NCBI RefSeq assembly: GCF_001280005.1
Contig: NZ_LGDW01000303.1
Span: 57,372 to 121,371 of the forward strand
Direction of reading: 5' to 3'
DNA: 64,000 nucleotides
DNA from: Streptomyces sp. NRRL WC-3618
GTDB taxonomy: Bacteria > Actinomycetota > Actinomycetes > Streptomycetales > Streptomycetaceae
Part shown: positions 32,787-40,547 of the stretch, one piece after another
Layout: the number at the start of each line of letters is the position of its first letter
Numbering within the stretch: position 1 is the first letter of the stretch
Translations under genes and position numbers: made by a program
Notes under the pieces: model-generated
Database searches by the model: none
What the model saw: the letters and a program-made list of their open reading frames with translations, nothing else
What the model was told of the DNA's origin: nothing

Positions 32787-33959
32787 GTGTCCGCTCCAGT
32801 CATCGTCAGCGCAGTGCGCACGGCCATCGGCACCGCCCGCAAGGGCACCCTTGCCAACACCGACGGCGAGACCCTCGCCTCGGCGATCGTCGAGGAGACG
32901 GTGTGCCGATCGGGGCTCGAACCCCACCGGTTCGACGACATCCTGCTCGCGGAGAGTCAGTACGGAGGCGGTGACCTGGCGCGCTACGCCGCCGTCGTGA
33001 ACGGCATGCTGGACGTGCCCGGCGTCGCGCTCAACCGGCACTGTGCCGGCAGTCTCACCTCCATCGGCCTGGCGGCCGCGTCGGTGAAGTCCGGCATGGA
33101 GTCGGCGCTCGTGGCCGGTGGTGTGCAGGCGACCTCGATGGCGCCGCGGCTCAGGCAGCGGGTCGCCGGCACGGCCGACGAGTACGCCGACTGGTATCCC
33201 GCGACGCACCCTGACTCGCCCACGGCGCCGAACCTGGACGTGTCGATCACGGTCGGCTGGAACACCGCCAAGGCCGTCGGCATCACCCGCGAGGAACAGG
33301 ACGCCTGGGCCTGCCGGTCGCACCAGCGCGCGGTCGCGGCGATCGACGCCGGCAAGTTCGCCGACGAGATCGTGCCGCTCAAGTTGGACGGCCCGGGCGA
33401 CGCCCCGGTCGAGTTCGCCGTGGACGAGCACCCGCGGCGCGACACCTCGCCGGCGAAGCTGGCCTCGCTGAAGGTGCTGCACCCCGAGATCCCGGGCTTC
33501 TCCATCACCGCGGGCAACTCCAGCGGCATCAACGACGCCGCTGCCGCGGTGGCCGTGACCAGCGCGGAGCTGGCCTTGGCCGAGGGGCTCACGCCACTGG
33601 CGAGGATCCTCGCCTGGGGCGCGGCCGGGGTCGACCCGGCACTGATGGGCTTCGGGGCGCTGCGCGCGGCCGACAAGGTGCTGCGGCGAGCCGGACTGAC
33701 GTACGCCGATGTGACGCTGTGGGAGATCAACGAGGCGTTCGCCTCCGTCCCGATCGCCGCCTGCAAGGAGTTCGGGCTGGACGAGGAGCGGGTGAACTTC
33801 AGCGGCAGCGGGTGCAGCCTCGGCCACCCGGTGGCCGCGTCCGGTGCCCGCATGGTCGTCACGCTCGTGCACGAGTTGCGGCGGCGCGGCGGCGGTCTCG
33901 GGCTCGCGACCATGTGCGCCGGTGGTGGCCAGGGCGGCGCGGTCCTCATCGAGGTCTGA
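32787..33959 (+). CDS. Acetyl-CoA acyltransferase (thiolase)
   Basis: A 390-residue thiolase with all catalytic elements: VALNRHCAGSLTSIG with the nucleophilic Cys, WEINEAFASVP, GCSLGHPVAASGARM with the catalytic His, and LATMCAGGGQGGAV with the second Cys. It performs the terminal cleavage of a 3-ketoacyl-CoA. GTG at 32787 was chosen over the in-frame GTG six bases earlier because conserved sequence starts at APVIVSAVRTAIG. It is the only complete canonical thiolase here; the copy at 9.3 kb is truncated and the Ltp2-like protein lacks the Cys. Confidence 0.94.
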   Translation: MSAPVIVSAVRTAIGTARKGTLANTDGETLASAIVEETVCRSGLEPHRFDDILLAESQYGGGDLARYAAVVNGMLDVPGVALNRHCAGSLTSIGLAAASVKSGMESALVAGGVQATSMAPRLRQRVAGTADEYADWYPATHPDSPTAPNLDVSITVGWNTAKAVGITREEQDAWACRSHQRAVAAIDAGKFADEIVPLKLDGPGDAPVEFAVDEHPRRDTSPAKLASLKVLHPEIPGFSITAGNSSGINDAAAAVAVTSAELALAEGLTPLARILAWGAAGVDPALMGFGALRAADKVLRRAGLTYADVTLWEINEAFASVPIAACKEFGLDEERVNFSGSGCSLGHPVAASGARMVVTLVHELRRRGGGLGLATMCAGGGQGGAVLIEV

Positions 33960-33986
33960 ATCGGCTGAGCGGTCACCTGAATTTCC

Positions 33987-34005
33987 TACTGTAAGTCATA
34001 CAGTA
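33987..34005. promoter_or_regulatory. TACNGTA-type operator
   Basis: TACTGTA at 33987 and TACAGTA at 33999 are two exact boxes 12 bp apart, 53 bases upstream of the double acyl-CoA dehydrogenase gene. It is a reference copy for the motif. Confidence 0.75.
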
Positions 34006-34057
34006 TAAGAAGTGGCCGACGGTGGGTCGGCCGGTTCCAGCATCGAGGAGTCGCCCG

Positions 34058-36205
34058 ATGGGGCTTGCCATCACCGAGGAACACCAGGCGCTCGCGGCCG
34101 TCGTCCGCTCCTTCGCCGCCGATCAGCGGGTCAGGAGCGGCGCGCGCGCCGCGCTGGACGCGGACGCTCCCGCCGTACCCGAGACGTGGAAGCGGATCGG
34201 CGACCTGGGCTGGCTGAGCCTGCACCTGTCGGAGCAGGCGGGCGGCTCCGGATTCGGCCTTCCTGAACTCGCCGTCGTCGTCGACGAACTGGGTCACGCG
34301 ATCACGCCCGGCCCGCTGCTGGCCACCGCCACCGCCTCCGCGGTGCTGTCCGCGACCGGGGGTGACTCGCTGCACGAGTTCGTCACCCGGCTGGGCAACG
34401 GCTCGGCCGTCGCCGGACTCGGGCTCACGGCCGGACTGACCCGCGACGACGACGGCGCGTACAGCGGCGAGCTGACGGTGCTCGCCGGGCGATGGGCCGA
34501 CGTGCTGCTCCTCGCGGCCGGCGACGACCTGCTGATGGCCCCCACCACCGACGCGGCGGTCGACGTGGTCCCGGTGAAGGGCCTGGATCCGTCGCTGGGG
34601 CTCGCCAAGGTCTCCGTCACCGGGCTGGTCCCGGCCGACGGCCATGTCCTCGCCGGCGCCCTCGGCCCGGCGGTCGCGGTGTTCCGGACGCTGGCCGCCG
34701 CCGAGGCCGCCGGCGGGGCGCGGGGCTGCCTGGACCTCGCGCTGGAATACGCCCGGGTACGAGAGCAGTTCGGCCGGAGCATCGGCAGCTTCCAGGCGGT
34801 CAAACACCACCTGGCCGACATGCTGGTCGCCGTCGAGCTGGCCACCGCGCTCGCCTGGGACGCGGCCCGAGGAGCGGCCACGCCGGCCGAAGCGGAGCTG
34901 GCGGCCGCGGCGGCGGCCGGCCTGGCCATGCGCAGCTACCAGGAGTGCGCGCAGAAGGCCGTCCAGATCTTCGGCGGCATCGGCTTCACCTGGGAGCACG
35001 ACGCCCACCTCCACCTCAGGCGCGCGGCGGCGCTCCGGGCCGTGGTGGCCGCCCTGGGCTCGGCCGAGGACGACGTCTACGAAGCCACCCACGCCGGCGT
35101 ACGGCGGCAGTTCGCGGTCGAACTGCCAGAGGAGGCCGACACCTATCGTGCCGAGGCCCGCGCCTTCCTCGACCGGTACCGCGCCGCCCCGGAGGAAGAA
35201 CGCCGGGCGCTGCTCGTGTCCTCGGGATACCTGGTGCCGCACTGGGCCGAGCCGTTCGGACGCGGGGCGGGCGCGATCGAGCAGCTCGTCCTGGAGGAGG
35301 AGCTGGCCGGGATCGAGATGCCCTCGCTGGGCATCGGCGGATGGGTGCTGCTGACGCTCACCCAGACCGCGGACCAGGAACAGGTCGAGCGGTGGATCAC
35401 CCCGAGCCTGCTCGGCGAGCTGCAGTGGTGCCAGCTGTTCAGCGAACCGGACGCCGGCTCCGACGCGGCTGCCGTGCGCACCCGCGCCGAACGCGTCGAG
35501 GGCGGCTGGCGGGTGACCGGCCAGAAGGTGTGGACCAGCAACGCGCAGGACTGCAACCGGGGCCTCGCGACGGTACGGACCGACCCGGAGGCGCCCAAGC
35601 ACCGGGGCATCACGGCGATGGTCGTCGACCTCACCGCGCCCGGCGTCGAGATCCGGCCGCTGCGCGAGATCACCGGGAACGCGCTGTTCAACGAGGTCTT
35701 CTTCGACGACGTGTTCGTCCCCGACGCCGACATCGTCGGTGAGCCGGGCGGCGGCTGGAAGGTCGCCCGGGCGACTCTCGGCAACGAGCGGGTGACGATC
35801 GGCGGCGGGTCGCCCGAGCGCCTGTCGGCCTTCGAACTGACCGACCTCGCGCTGCGGCACGGCGCGCTCGACGCCGAAAGCCGGCGGGCGATCGCCCGGC
35901 TCCTCGTCGAGGCGCAGGCGATGCGGGTGATCAACCTGCGGCAGGCGACGCGTGCCGTCACCGGGGCGGGGCCGAGCGCGGAAGGCAACGTGACCAAGCT
36001 GCTGTCGGCCGAGCACGCCCAGCGCGTGAGCGAGCTGGCGCTGCGGCTGTGCGGCACGGCCGCCATCATCGGGGACGAACCGGAGATCGCCGTGGAGTAC
36101 CTGTTCGACCGGTGCCTGACGATCGCCGGCGGCACCTCGGAGATCACCCGCAACGTCATCGCCGAACGCATACTCGGCCTGCCCCGCGACCCACTATTGC
36201 GCTGA
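34058..36205 (+). CDS. Two-domain acyl-CoA dehydrogenase (FadE34-like)
   Basis: A 715-residue protein with two acyl-CoA dehydrogenase units. Domain 1, about residues 1-355, has YARVREQFGRSIGSFQAVKH and IFGGIGFTWEHDAHLHLRRA. Domain 2, about 365-715, has LFSEPDAGSDAAAVRTRAER, GQKVWTSNAQ and LTIAGGTSEITRNVIAERIL. Length and layout match FadE34-type enzymes that act on steroid side-chain CoA esters and form the active dimer within one chain. It probably oxidises a bulky acyl-CoA. It is monocistronic under an exact TACNGTA operator and ends at a 21-bp hairpin. Confidence 0.92.
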   Translation: MGLAITEEHQALAAVVRSFAADQRVRSGARAALDADAPAVPETWKRIGDLGWLSLHLSEQAGGSGFGLPELAVVVDELGHAITPGPLLATATASAVLSATGGDSLHEFVTRLGNGSAVAGLGLTAGLTRDDDGAYSGELTVLAGRWADVLLLAAGDDLLMAPTTDAAVDVVPVKGLDPSLGLAKVSVTGLVPADGHVLAGALGPAVAVFRTLAAAEAAGGARGCLDLALEYARVREQFGRSIGSFQAVKHHLADMLVAVELATALAWDAARGAATPAEAELAAAAAAGLAMRSYQECAQKAVQIFGGIGFTWEHDAHLHLRRAAALRAVVAALGSAEDDVYEATHAGVRRQFAVELPEEADTYRAEARAFLDRYRAAPEEERRALLVSSGYLVPHWAEPFGRGAGAIEQLVLEEELAGIEMPSLGIGGWVLLTLTQTADQEQVERWITPSLLGELQWCQLFSEPDAGSDAAAVRTRAERVEGGWRVTGQKVWTSNAQDCNRGLATVRTDPEAPKHRGITAMVVDLTAPGVEIRPLREITGNALFNEVFFDDVFVPDADIVGEPGGGWKVARATLGNERVTIGGGSPERLSAFELTDLALRHGALDAESRRAIARLLVEAQAMRVINLRQATRAVTGAGPSAEGNVTKLLSAEHAQRVSELALRLCGTAAIIGDEPEIAVEYLFDRCLTIAGGTSEITRNVIAERILGLPRDPLLR

Positions 36206-36221
36206 CCGGGCAGGGAGCGGG

Positions 36222-36266
36222 ACACGGCGGGCCCGTCCCCGGTCACCGGGGACGGGCCCGCCGTGT
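36222..36266. terminator. 21-bp perfect hairpin, bidirectional terminator
   Basis: The left arm 36222-36242 pairs completely with 36246-36266 around the loop TCA. The core arm reads GGCGGGCCCGTCCCC. It lies between the convergent double acyl-CoA dehydrogenase and MaoC genes. Confidence 0.88.
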
Positions 36267-36273
36267 GACGACG

Positions 36274-36687
36274 TCAGTCGAGCTCGACGACGGCCTTCCC
36301 GGGAGCGATCTGGTTGCCGTCCTGGTCCTCGGTCCACACATCGAGGTCGACCAGGCGCACGCCGTCCTCGACGCGCACCGCGGTGACCGTGCCGCGTGCG
36401 CAGACGGTCATGCCGCGTGTGTTGACGGCCCGGAACTGGCAGCGCAGCGACACGATGCGGCCGGCGCCGCCGAGCCAGTCGCGCACCAGGTTGTGCAGGT
36501 AGGCCCACTGCAGATTGCCCATCCCGAAGGCCCCCGAGTAGCCGGCGGCCCGCCCGGCCTCCTCGTCCATATGGATTGGGACGAACTCGTCGTTCACGGC
36601 GGCGTAACGGTTCCAGTGGGCGAAATCGGTCGTGCGGGTGAACTCCGGCAGGCTGTCGCCGACGGCCGGACTGAGCATGGTGGTCAT
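36274..36687 (-). CDS. MaoC-like hotdog hydratase subunit
   Basis: A 137-residue single-hotdog protein. FVPIHMDEEAGRAAGYSGAF carries the hydratase-2-like Asp/His region (normally D-x-x-x-x-H; here IHMDEE), followed by GMGNLQWAYLHNLV. It would form the catalytic or partner half of a heteromeric enoyl-CoA hydratase with the gene at 36703, 15 bp upstream. The layout is that of ChsH1/ChsH2-type pairs. The start ATG MTTMLSPAVGD follows GAGGAATC. Confidence 0.88.
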   Translation of the reverse strand: MTTMLSPAVGDSLPEFTRTTDFAHWNRYAAVNDEFVPIHMDEEAGRAAGYSGAFGMGNLQWAYLHNLVRDWLGGAGRIVSLRCQFRAVNTRGMTVCARGTVTAVRVEDGVRLVDLDVWTEDQDGNQIAPGKAVVELD

Positions 36688-36702
36688 GATTCCTCGACGC
36701 GG

Positions 36703-37248
36703 TCAGTAGCGGATGAGAGTCGTACGGCTGCGCTTGACGAGCTCGCCGTCCTGGTTCGTCCAGGTGTCCTCGGTGACGGTGAACAGCATCAGACCGAGCC
36801 TGCCGGGGCGCTCGGCGTACGACATCAGCCGGTTCTCCGAGGTGATCACGTCACCCGGCCGCATCGGCACGCCGTAGTCGACCTCCAGGCCCCCGTTCAG
36901 CTGGAACTCCAACGGTGGCGGGGTGATACCGAGCAGGCGCTCGAGGGAGCCGGGATCGTTCTCCTTCCCCCCGGACGGAGCCGCGCTCTGCAGCGCCGCC
37001 AGCCAGGCGAAGGGGTTGAAGTCCTCCGGTGCGGTGATCCCGCCGTGGCGCGACTTCGCGGCGGTCTCCGACTCGATGAAGCGCTCGGGTGGGGCGTCGG
37101 GGTAGTAGACCGCCAGCGCCCAGCGGCGGATGTCCGACTCGGAGACGCGGAAGGAGACGCGGCGGGACAGGGTGCGGCCGATGGCCGTCAGCATCTCGCC
37201 GGAGATGTGACTCACCTCGGCCTGCGCTGGTTTCGTGGTGTCCGTCAT
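36703..37248 (-). CDS. MaoC N-terminal-type (FAS1-like) dehydratase subunit
   Basis: A 181-residue hotdog protein of the MaoC N-terminal type. It contains RRVSFRVSESDIRRWALAVY and YYPDAPPERF at the N-terminus, GGLEVDYGVPMRPGDVITSE in the middle and LVKRSRTTLIRY at the end. Proteins of this type pair with a small MaoC protein to build a hydratase for bulky enoyl-CoA esters. The MaoC gene follows at once. The gene is preceded by TTACGGTG, a weak half operator near 37270. A role after the FadE34-like enzyme is inferred. Confidence 0.87.
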   Translation of the reverse strand: MTDTTKPAQAEVSHISGEMLTAIGRTLSRRVSFRVSESDIRRWALAVYYPDAPPERFIESETAAKSRHGGITAPEDFNPFAWLAALQSAAPSGGKENDPGSLERLLGITPPPLEFQLNGGLEVDYGVPMRPGDVITSENRLMSYAERPGRLGLMLFTVTEDTWTNQDGELVKRSRTTLIRY

Positions 37249-37392
37249 GACTGCACTGCTCCTGTGGGGTTACGGTGCCCGTTCGGCAGGAAGGCCTTGC
37301 TGCCGGGGTACGTCGGCCGGAGCAGGCCCAGCACGTCACCTGCCATGCGGGTCACCTCTTTTCGGTCTGTGGTGTGGACGGCATGGGGTGGC

Positions 37393-38775
37393 TCAGGCGA
37401 GGCGCTCGACGAAGGCGCGCAGCTGCCGCAGGTTGCGGCACTCCACCACCTCGTCGCAGTACCCGGCGTACCGCCCGATCACGGAGTCGCCGCTGTCCCA
37501 GGCGGCCCGTGGCTCGGGGTTGAGCCAGAACAGGTGCCCGCAGCGGCCGGCGATCCTGCCGAGCGCGTCGGCGCGCGGTGCGTGGTAGTTGGAGCGGGCG
37601 TCGCCCAGGACCAGGACCGTGGTGCGGGCGCGCAGCTCACCGGCGTGATCCCGGCAGAAGGTCTCGATGGCGTTGCCGTAGTCCGAGCGGCCGTCCAGCC
37701 AGACGCCGAGCCCGAGCCGGTTGATCTCGCTCGCCACCTCCAGCACGTTCGCCGACCGCTCGATCAGGTCGGTCACCTCGTCGAGGCCGTCGACGAACAC
37801 GAAGCACCGCACGCGGGCGAACCGGCTGCGCAGCGCGTAGGTGAGCTGGAGGGTGAAAGCGGCGAAGGCCGAGACCGATCCGGAGATGTCGGCGAGCACG
37901 ACGAGTTCCGGCTTGGCCGGGCGCGGCGTGTGGTGGCGCAGGTCGACCGGTATGCCACCGGTCGACAGGGACGCGCGCATGGTCCGGCGGACGTCGATCC
38001 TGCCGCGATGGCCGTGCCGACGCCGGTGGACCATACGGGCGGCGAGCTTGCGGGACAGCGGCTGGATCGTGTCCCACAGCTCGTGCAGTTCCGCAGTGGC
38101 GGCGGTGAGGAAGCCGACGTCCTCCGGCAGCGGCCGGCGCAGGGTCTTCGCCACGGCGTCGACGCCGCGGTCGGCCACGAGCCGGCGCCGGATCTCGGCC
38201 TCGACCTCCAGCCGGAACGCGGCGAGCCGCCGCTCGACGTCCTCCAGGAACAGACGCCGGGGGAGAGGACCGGCGAGGGCGGCCGGGGTGCGCGCCTCGG
38301 CTCGCCGCACGAGGGCGGCGGTGACGCGGTCGACGTCCAGGGCGCGCATGGCGCGGAACAGGTAGGAGGTGCCGGCGACGGCCCTGCCCGGCTGGATGCC
38401 CGCGTGCCGGTCGACGAGCAGGCCCGCGAGGTGGCGTTGCATCAGGGATCCGTTCTCACCGGCCTCGATCGACTCGGCGAGGAGGCGGCGGATCGTGGCG
38501 TCGTCCGGCTCGCCGAGGCCGACGCCGCCGGTCGCCCGGTCCGGCACGCGCTGTCCGAAACAGACGTCGAAAACCCTGTCGAAGGCGCTCAGATGGCCGG
38601 CCGACTTCACCAGGGTGACCGCGAGGCCGCTTCTGACCTCCTCCCGGTCGGCGAGGTCGGCGAGGTCGGCGTGGCCCAGTGCCGCGGCGGCGTCGGCTTT
38701 CTCGGACGCCGACACCGGGACCCCGAGGGCCCGCAGTTCGTCGACGAGAGCGTCGAGAGTCGTGATCAGGGACAC
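37393..38775 (-). CDS. VWA-domain protein (CoxE-like)
   Basis: A 460-residue protein. A helical N-terminal region of about 250 residues includes RHGHRGRIDVRRTMRASL. A von Willebrand A domain follows, with the MIDAS motif LVVLADISGSVSAFAAFTLQ, then VFVDGLDEVTD and LVLGDARSNYHAP. CoxE/VWA proteins partner with MoxR AAA ATPases (CoxD-like) to assemble or activate metal or cofactor enzymes. The MoxR gene is 0.7 kb away on the same strand, with an alpha/beta hydrolase gene on the opposite strand between them. The start ATG diverges from the hydrolase by only 35 bp over a shared operator. Confidence 0.9.
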   Translation of the reverse strand: MSLITTLDALVDELRALGVPVSASEKADAAAALGHADLADLADREEVRSGLAVTLVKSAGHLSAFDRVFDVCFGQRVPDRATGGVGLGEPDDATIRRLLAESIEAGENGSLMQRHLAGLLVDRHAGIQPGRAVAGTSYLFRAMRALDVDRVTAALVRRAEARTPAALAGPLPRRLFLEDVERRLAAFRLEVEAEIRRRLVADRGVDAVAKTLRRPLPEDVGFLTAATAELHELWDTIQPLSRKLAARMVHRRRHGHRGRIDVRRTMRASLSTGGIPVDLRHHTPRPAKPELVVLADISGSVSAFAAFTLQLTYALRSRFARVRCFVFVDGLDEVTDLIERSANVLEVASEINRLGLGVWLDGRSDYGNAIETFCRDHAGELRARTTVLVLGDARSNYHAPRADALGRIAGRCGHLFWLNPEPRAAWDSGDSVIGRYAGYCDEVVECRNLRQLRAFVERLA

Positions 38776-38798
38776 CGCTCAACCCCCCCCGAAAGCAT

Positions 38799-38817
38799 TA
38801 CAGTAAAGGCATGCGGA
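38799..38817. promoter_or_regulatory. Operator overlapping a start codon
   Basis: TACAGTA at 38799 is followed 12 bp later by ATGCGGA, whose first three bases are the start codon of the alpha/beta hydrolase. The spacer holds the ribosome site AAAGG. Binding here could block translation initiation region transcription and the divergent VWA promoter together. Confidence 0.5.
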
Positions 38818-39497
38818 AGCGTTCGGTGTTGCTGATCCACGGCATGGGTTCGTCGTACGAGCACAACTGGGTGGCCCCCGGTTGGGCCGACCTCCTGCGC
38901 GAGAGCGGGCGTGAGGTCGTCGGGGTGGAACTGCCCGGCCATGGGGCCGACGGGCGGACCGGCGACCCCACGCGCGAGGCGGCTCAGGTGGTGCTCGACG
39001 CCGCATCGGACAGCGCTCGGGTCGACGCGGTGGGATTCTCGGCGGGCGGTTACGCGCTGATGGTCGCCGCGGCCAGGAAGCCCGAGGCCTTCGGCTCGGT
39101 GGCACTGCTCGGTGTCCCGGACAGCGGCCTGCGCGAGAACCACGCGGGACCGGCGGCGATGAACGCCGTCGCGGACGCTCTCCTCGCCGCCGAGGAACCG
39201 GCCGTCGGCGTGCCGCGCCTGATCCGCCGTCTCGTCGACGTGGCGGGCAACGACCGGGCCTCGGTCGCCGCGTTCGCCCGGTCGAGTCAGCCACGCGCCG
39301 GAACGGCCGATCTCGCGGCGATCACCGCTCGCTGCCTGGTCGTGGAGGGTGGCGCCGACCGCGGCGGCCCGTCCGAGCAGGTCGCCGCGGCGATACCGCG
39401 CTGCTCGCGGGTCATTCTGAAGGGTGTCGACCACTTCGCGATTGCGCGCGACATCGGATGCGTCGATGCCGTACTCCGCTTCCTCGACGCGGACTGA
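38811..39497 (+). CDS. Alpha/beta hydrolase
   Basis: A 228-residue alpha/beta hydrolase. VLLIHGMGSSYEHNW holds the oxyanion HGMG, AVGFSAGGYALMVAAA the nucleophile Ser, and KGVDHFAIARDIG the catalytic His. It could be an esterase, lactonase or thioesterase. The gene lies between the VWA and MoxR genes on the opposite strand. Its leader is extremely short, because an operator box abuts the ATG. Substrate unknown. Confidence 0.9.
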   Translation: MRKRSVLLIHGMGSSYEHNWVAPGWADLLRESGREVVGVELPGHGADGRTGDPTREAAQVVLDAASDSARVDAVGFSAGGYALMVAAARKPEAFGSVALLGVPDSGLRENHAGPAAMNAVADALLAAEEPAVGVPRLIRRLVDVAGNDRASVAAFARSSQPRAGTADLAAITARCLVVEGGADRGGPSEQVAAAIPRCSRVILKGVDHFAIARDIGCVDAVLRFLDAD

Positions 39498-39514
39498 CCC
39501 TGTGGGGCGGGGTG

Positions 39515-40378
39515 TCACTCGCCGAACTCCTTCAGGGCGAGAGCGATGTCGCTCTCGTTCTTGAGAAGCACCGGAAGGGTGTCGGCGAGCAGTTCGGTCG
39601 TGACGTCGTCGGCGCCGAGCAGGACGAGGGTGCGCGCCCAGTCCAGGGTCTCCGCCACGGAGGGCTTCTTCCGCAGTTCCAGTGAGCGCAGCGACCGCAC
39701 CAGTTGGCCGACCCTGCCGGCGAGGACCGCCTCGATGCCGGGGACCTGCGCCAGCACGATGTCCCGCTCGTGCTCCGCGGTCGGATAGCCGATGTGCAGG
39801 TAGAGACAGCGGCGCTTGAGCGCCTCGGAGAGCTCACGGCTGTTGTTCGAGGTGAGGAAGACCAGGGGAGTGGTACGGGCCCGCAGAGTCCCCAGCTCGG
39901 GGATGGACACCTGATACTCCGACAGCACCTCCAGCAGCAGTGCCTCGGTCTCGATGTCGAGCCGGTCGACCTCGTCGACGAGGAGCACGACCGGTTCCTC
40001 GGAGCGGATCGCCTCCAGCAGCGGACGGGTGAGCAGAAAGCACTCGTGGAACAACTCGGTCTCCACGCCGTCCCCGCCCGCGGTCCCGGCCCGCGCGATG
40101 TGCAGGAGCTGCTTGCGGTAGTCCCACTCGTACAGCGCCTTCGCCTCGTCGAGGCCCTCGTAGCACTGCAGCCGTATCAGCCGCAGCCCGCAGGACTCGG
40201 CGACGCTCTTGGCCAGCTGCGTCTTGCCCGTGCCGGCCGGACCCTCGACGAGGACCGGCTTGCCGAGGCGTTCGGCCAGGTGGATGACGCCCGCGATGCG
40301 CGGACTCGGGACATAACCGGTGCCCCGCAGCCGGTCCGCGACCTGCTGGGAGGAGGCGAAATGCGGCGAGTCGGGCAT
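39515..40378 (-). CDS. MoxR-family AAA+ ATPase
   Basis: A 287-residue AAA+ ATPase. It contains PVLVEGPAGTGKTQLAKSVA (Walker A), VVLLVDEVDRLDIETEALLL (Walker B), VFLTSNNSRELSEALKRRCL with sensor and arginine finger, and a C-terminal helical lid. MoxR proteins pair with VWA proteins as chaperones that insert metals or cofactors or remodel enzymes. The pair here (CoxD/CoxE-like) suggests service to an enzyme of this cluster. The promoter lies on the cassette duplicated at 7.03 kb, with TTGACC at about 40480 (minus strand). Confidence 0.92.
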   Translation of the reverse strand: MPDSPHFASSQQVADRLRGTGYVPSPRIAGVIHLAERLGKPVLVEGPAGTGKTQLAKSVAESCGLRLIRLQCYEGLDEAKALYEWDYRKQLLHIARAGTAGGDGVETELFHECFLLTRPLLEAIRSEEPVVLLVDEVDRLDIETEALLLEVLSEYQVSIPELGTLRARTTPLVFLTSNNSRELSEALKRRCLYLHIGYPTAEHERDIVLAQVPGIEAVLAGRVGQLVRSLRSLELRKKPSVAETLDWARTLVLLGADDVTTELLADTLPVLLKNESDIALALKEFGE

Positions 40379-40442
40379 CTGCGGCGCTCCCGTCCTGGGG
40401 TGACGTGCCGACCCGTCAGTCCTGCGTCCGGCCGCACGTTGC

Positions 40443-40497
40443 TTTTACTGTATGCATTACCGTAATGGCGTGTAGACTGCCGGTCAACAGCTCCGGC
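40443..40497. promoter_or_regulatory. TACNGTA operator and promoter cassette, inverted copy of 7033-7089
   Basis: TACTGTA at 40446 and TACCGTA at 40458 are two exact boxes 12 bp apart. On the minus strand the segment reads GCCGGAGCTG, TTGACC, then GGCAGTCTACACGCC and the boxes, the same order as at 7.03 kb. It lies between the divergent MoxR and acyl-CoA dehydrogenase genes. Confidence 0.75.
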
Positions 40498-40547
40498 GCC
40501 ATGGCCGTCGGCTTCGCAGTACATCGTCGGGAGGACAAGGTGCCGTC

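Noticed and set aside
36049..38835. Very long plus-strand open frame across the MaoC and VWA genes
   Set aside because: It is the complement of well-supported minus-strand genes, has no domain signature and reflects the scarcity of stop codons in GC-rich DNA.
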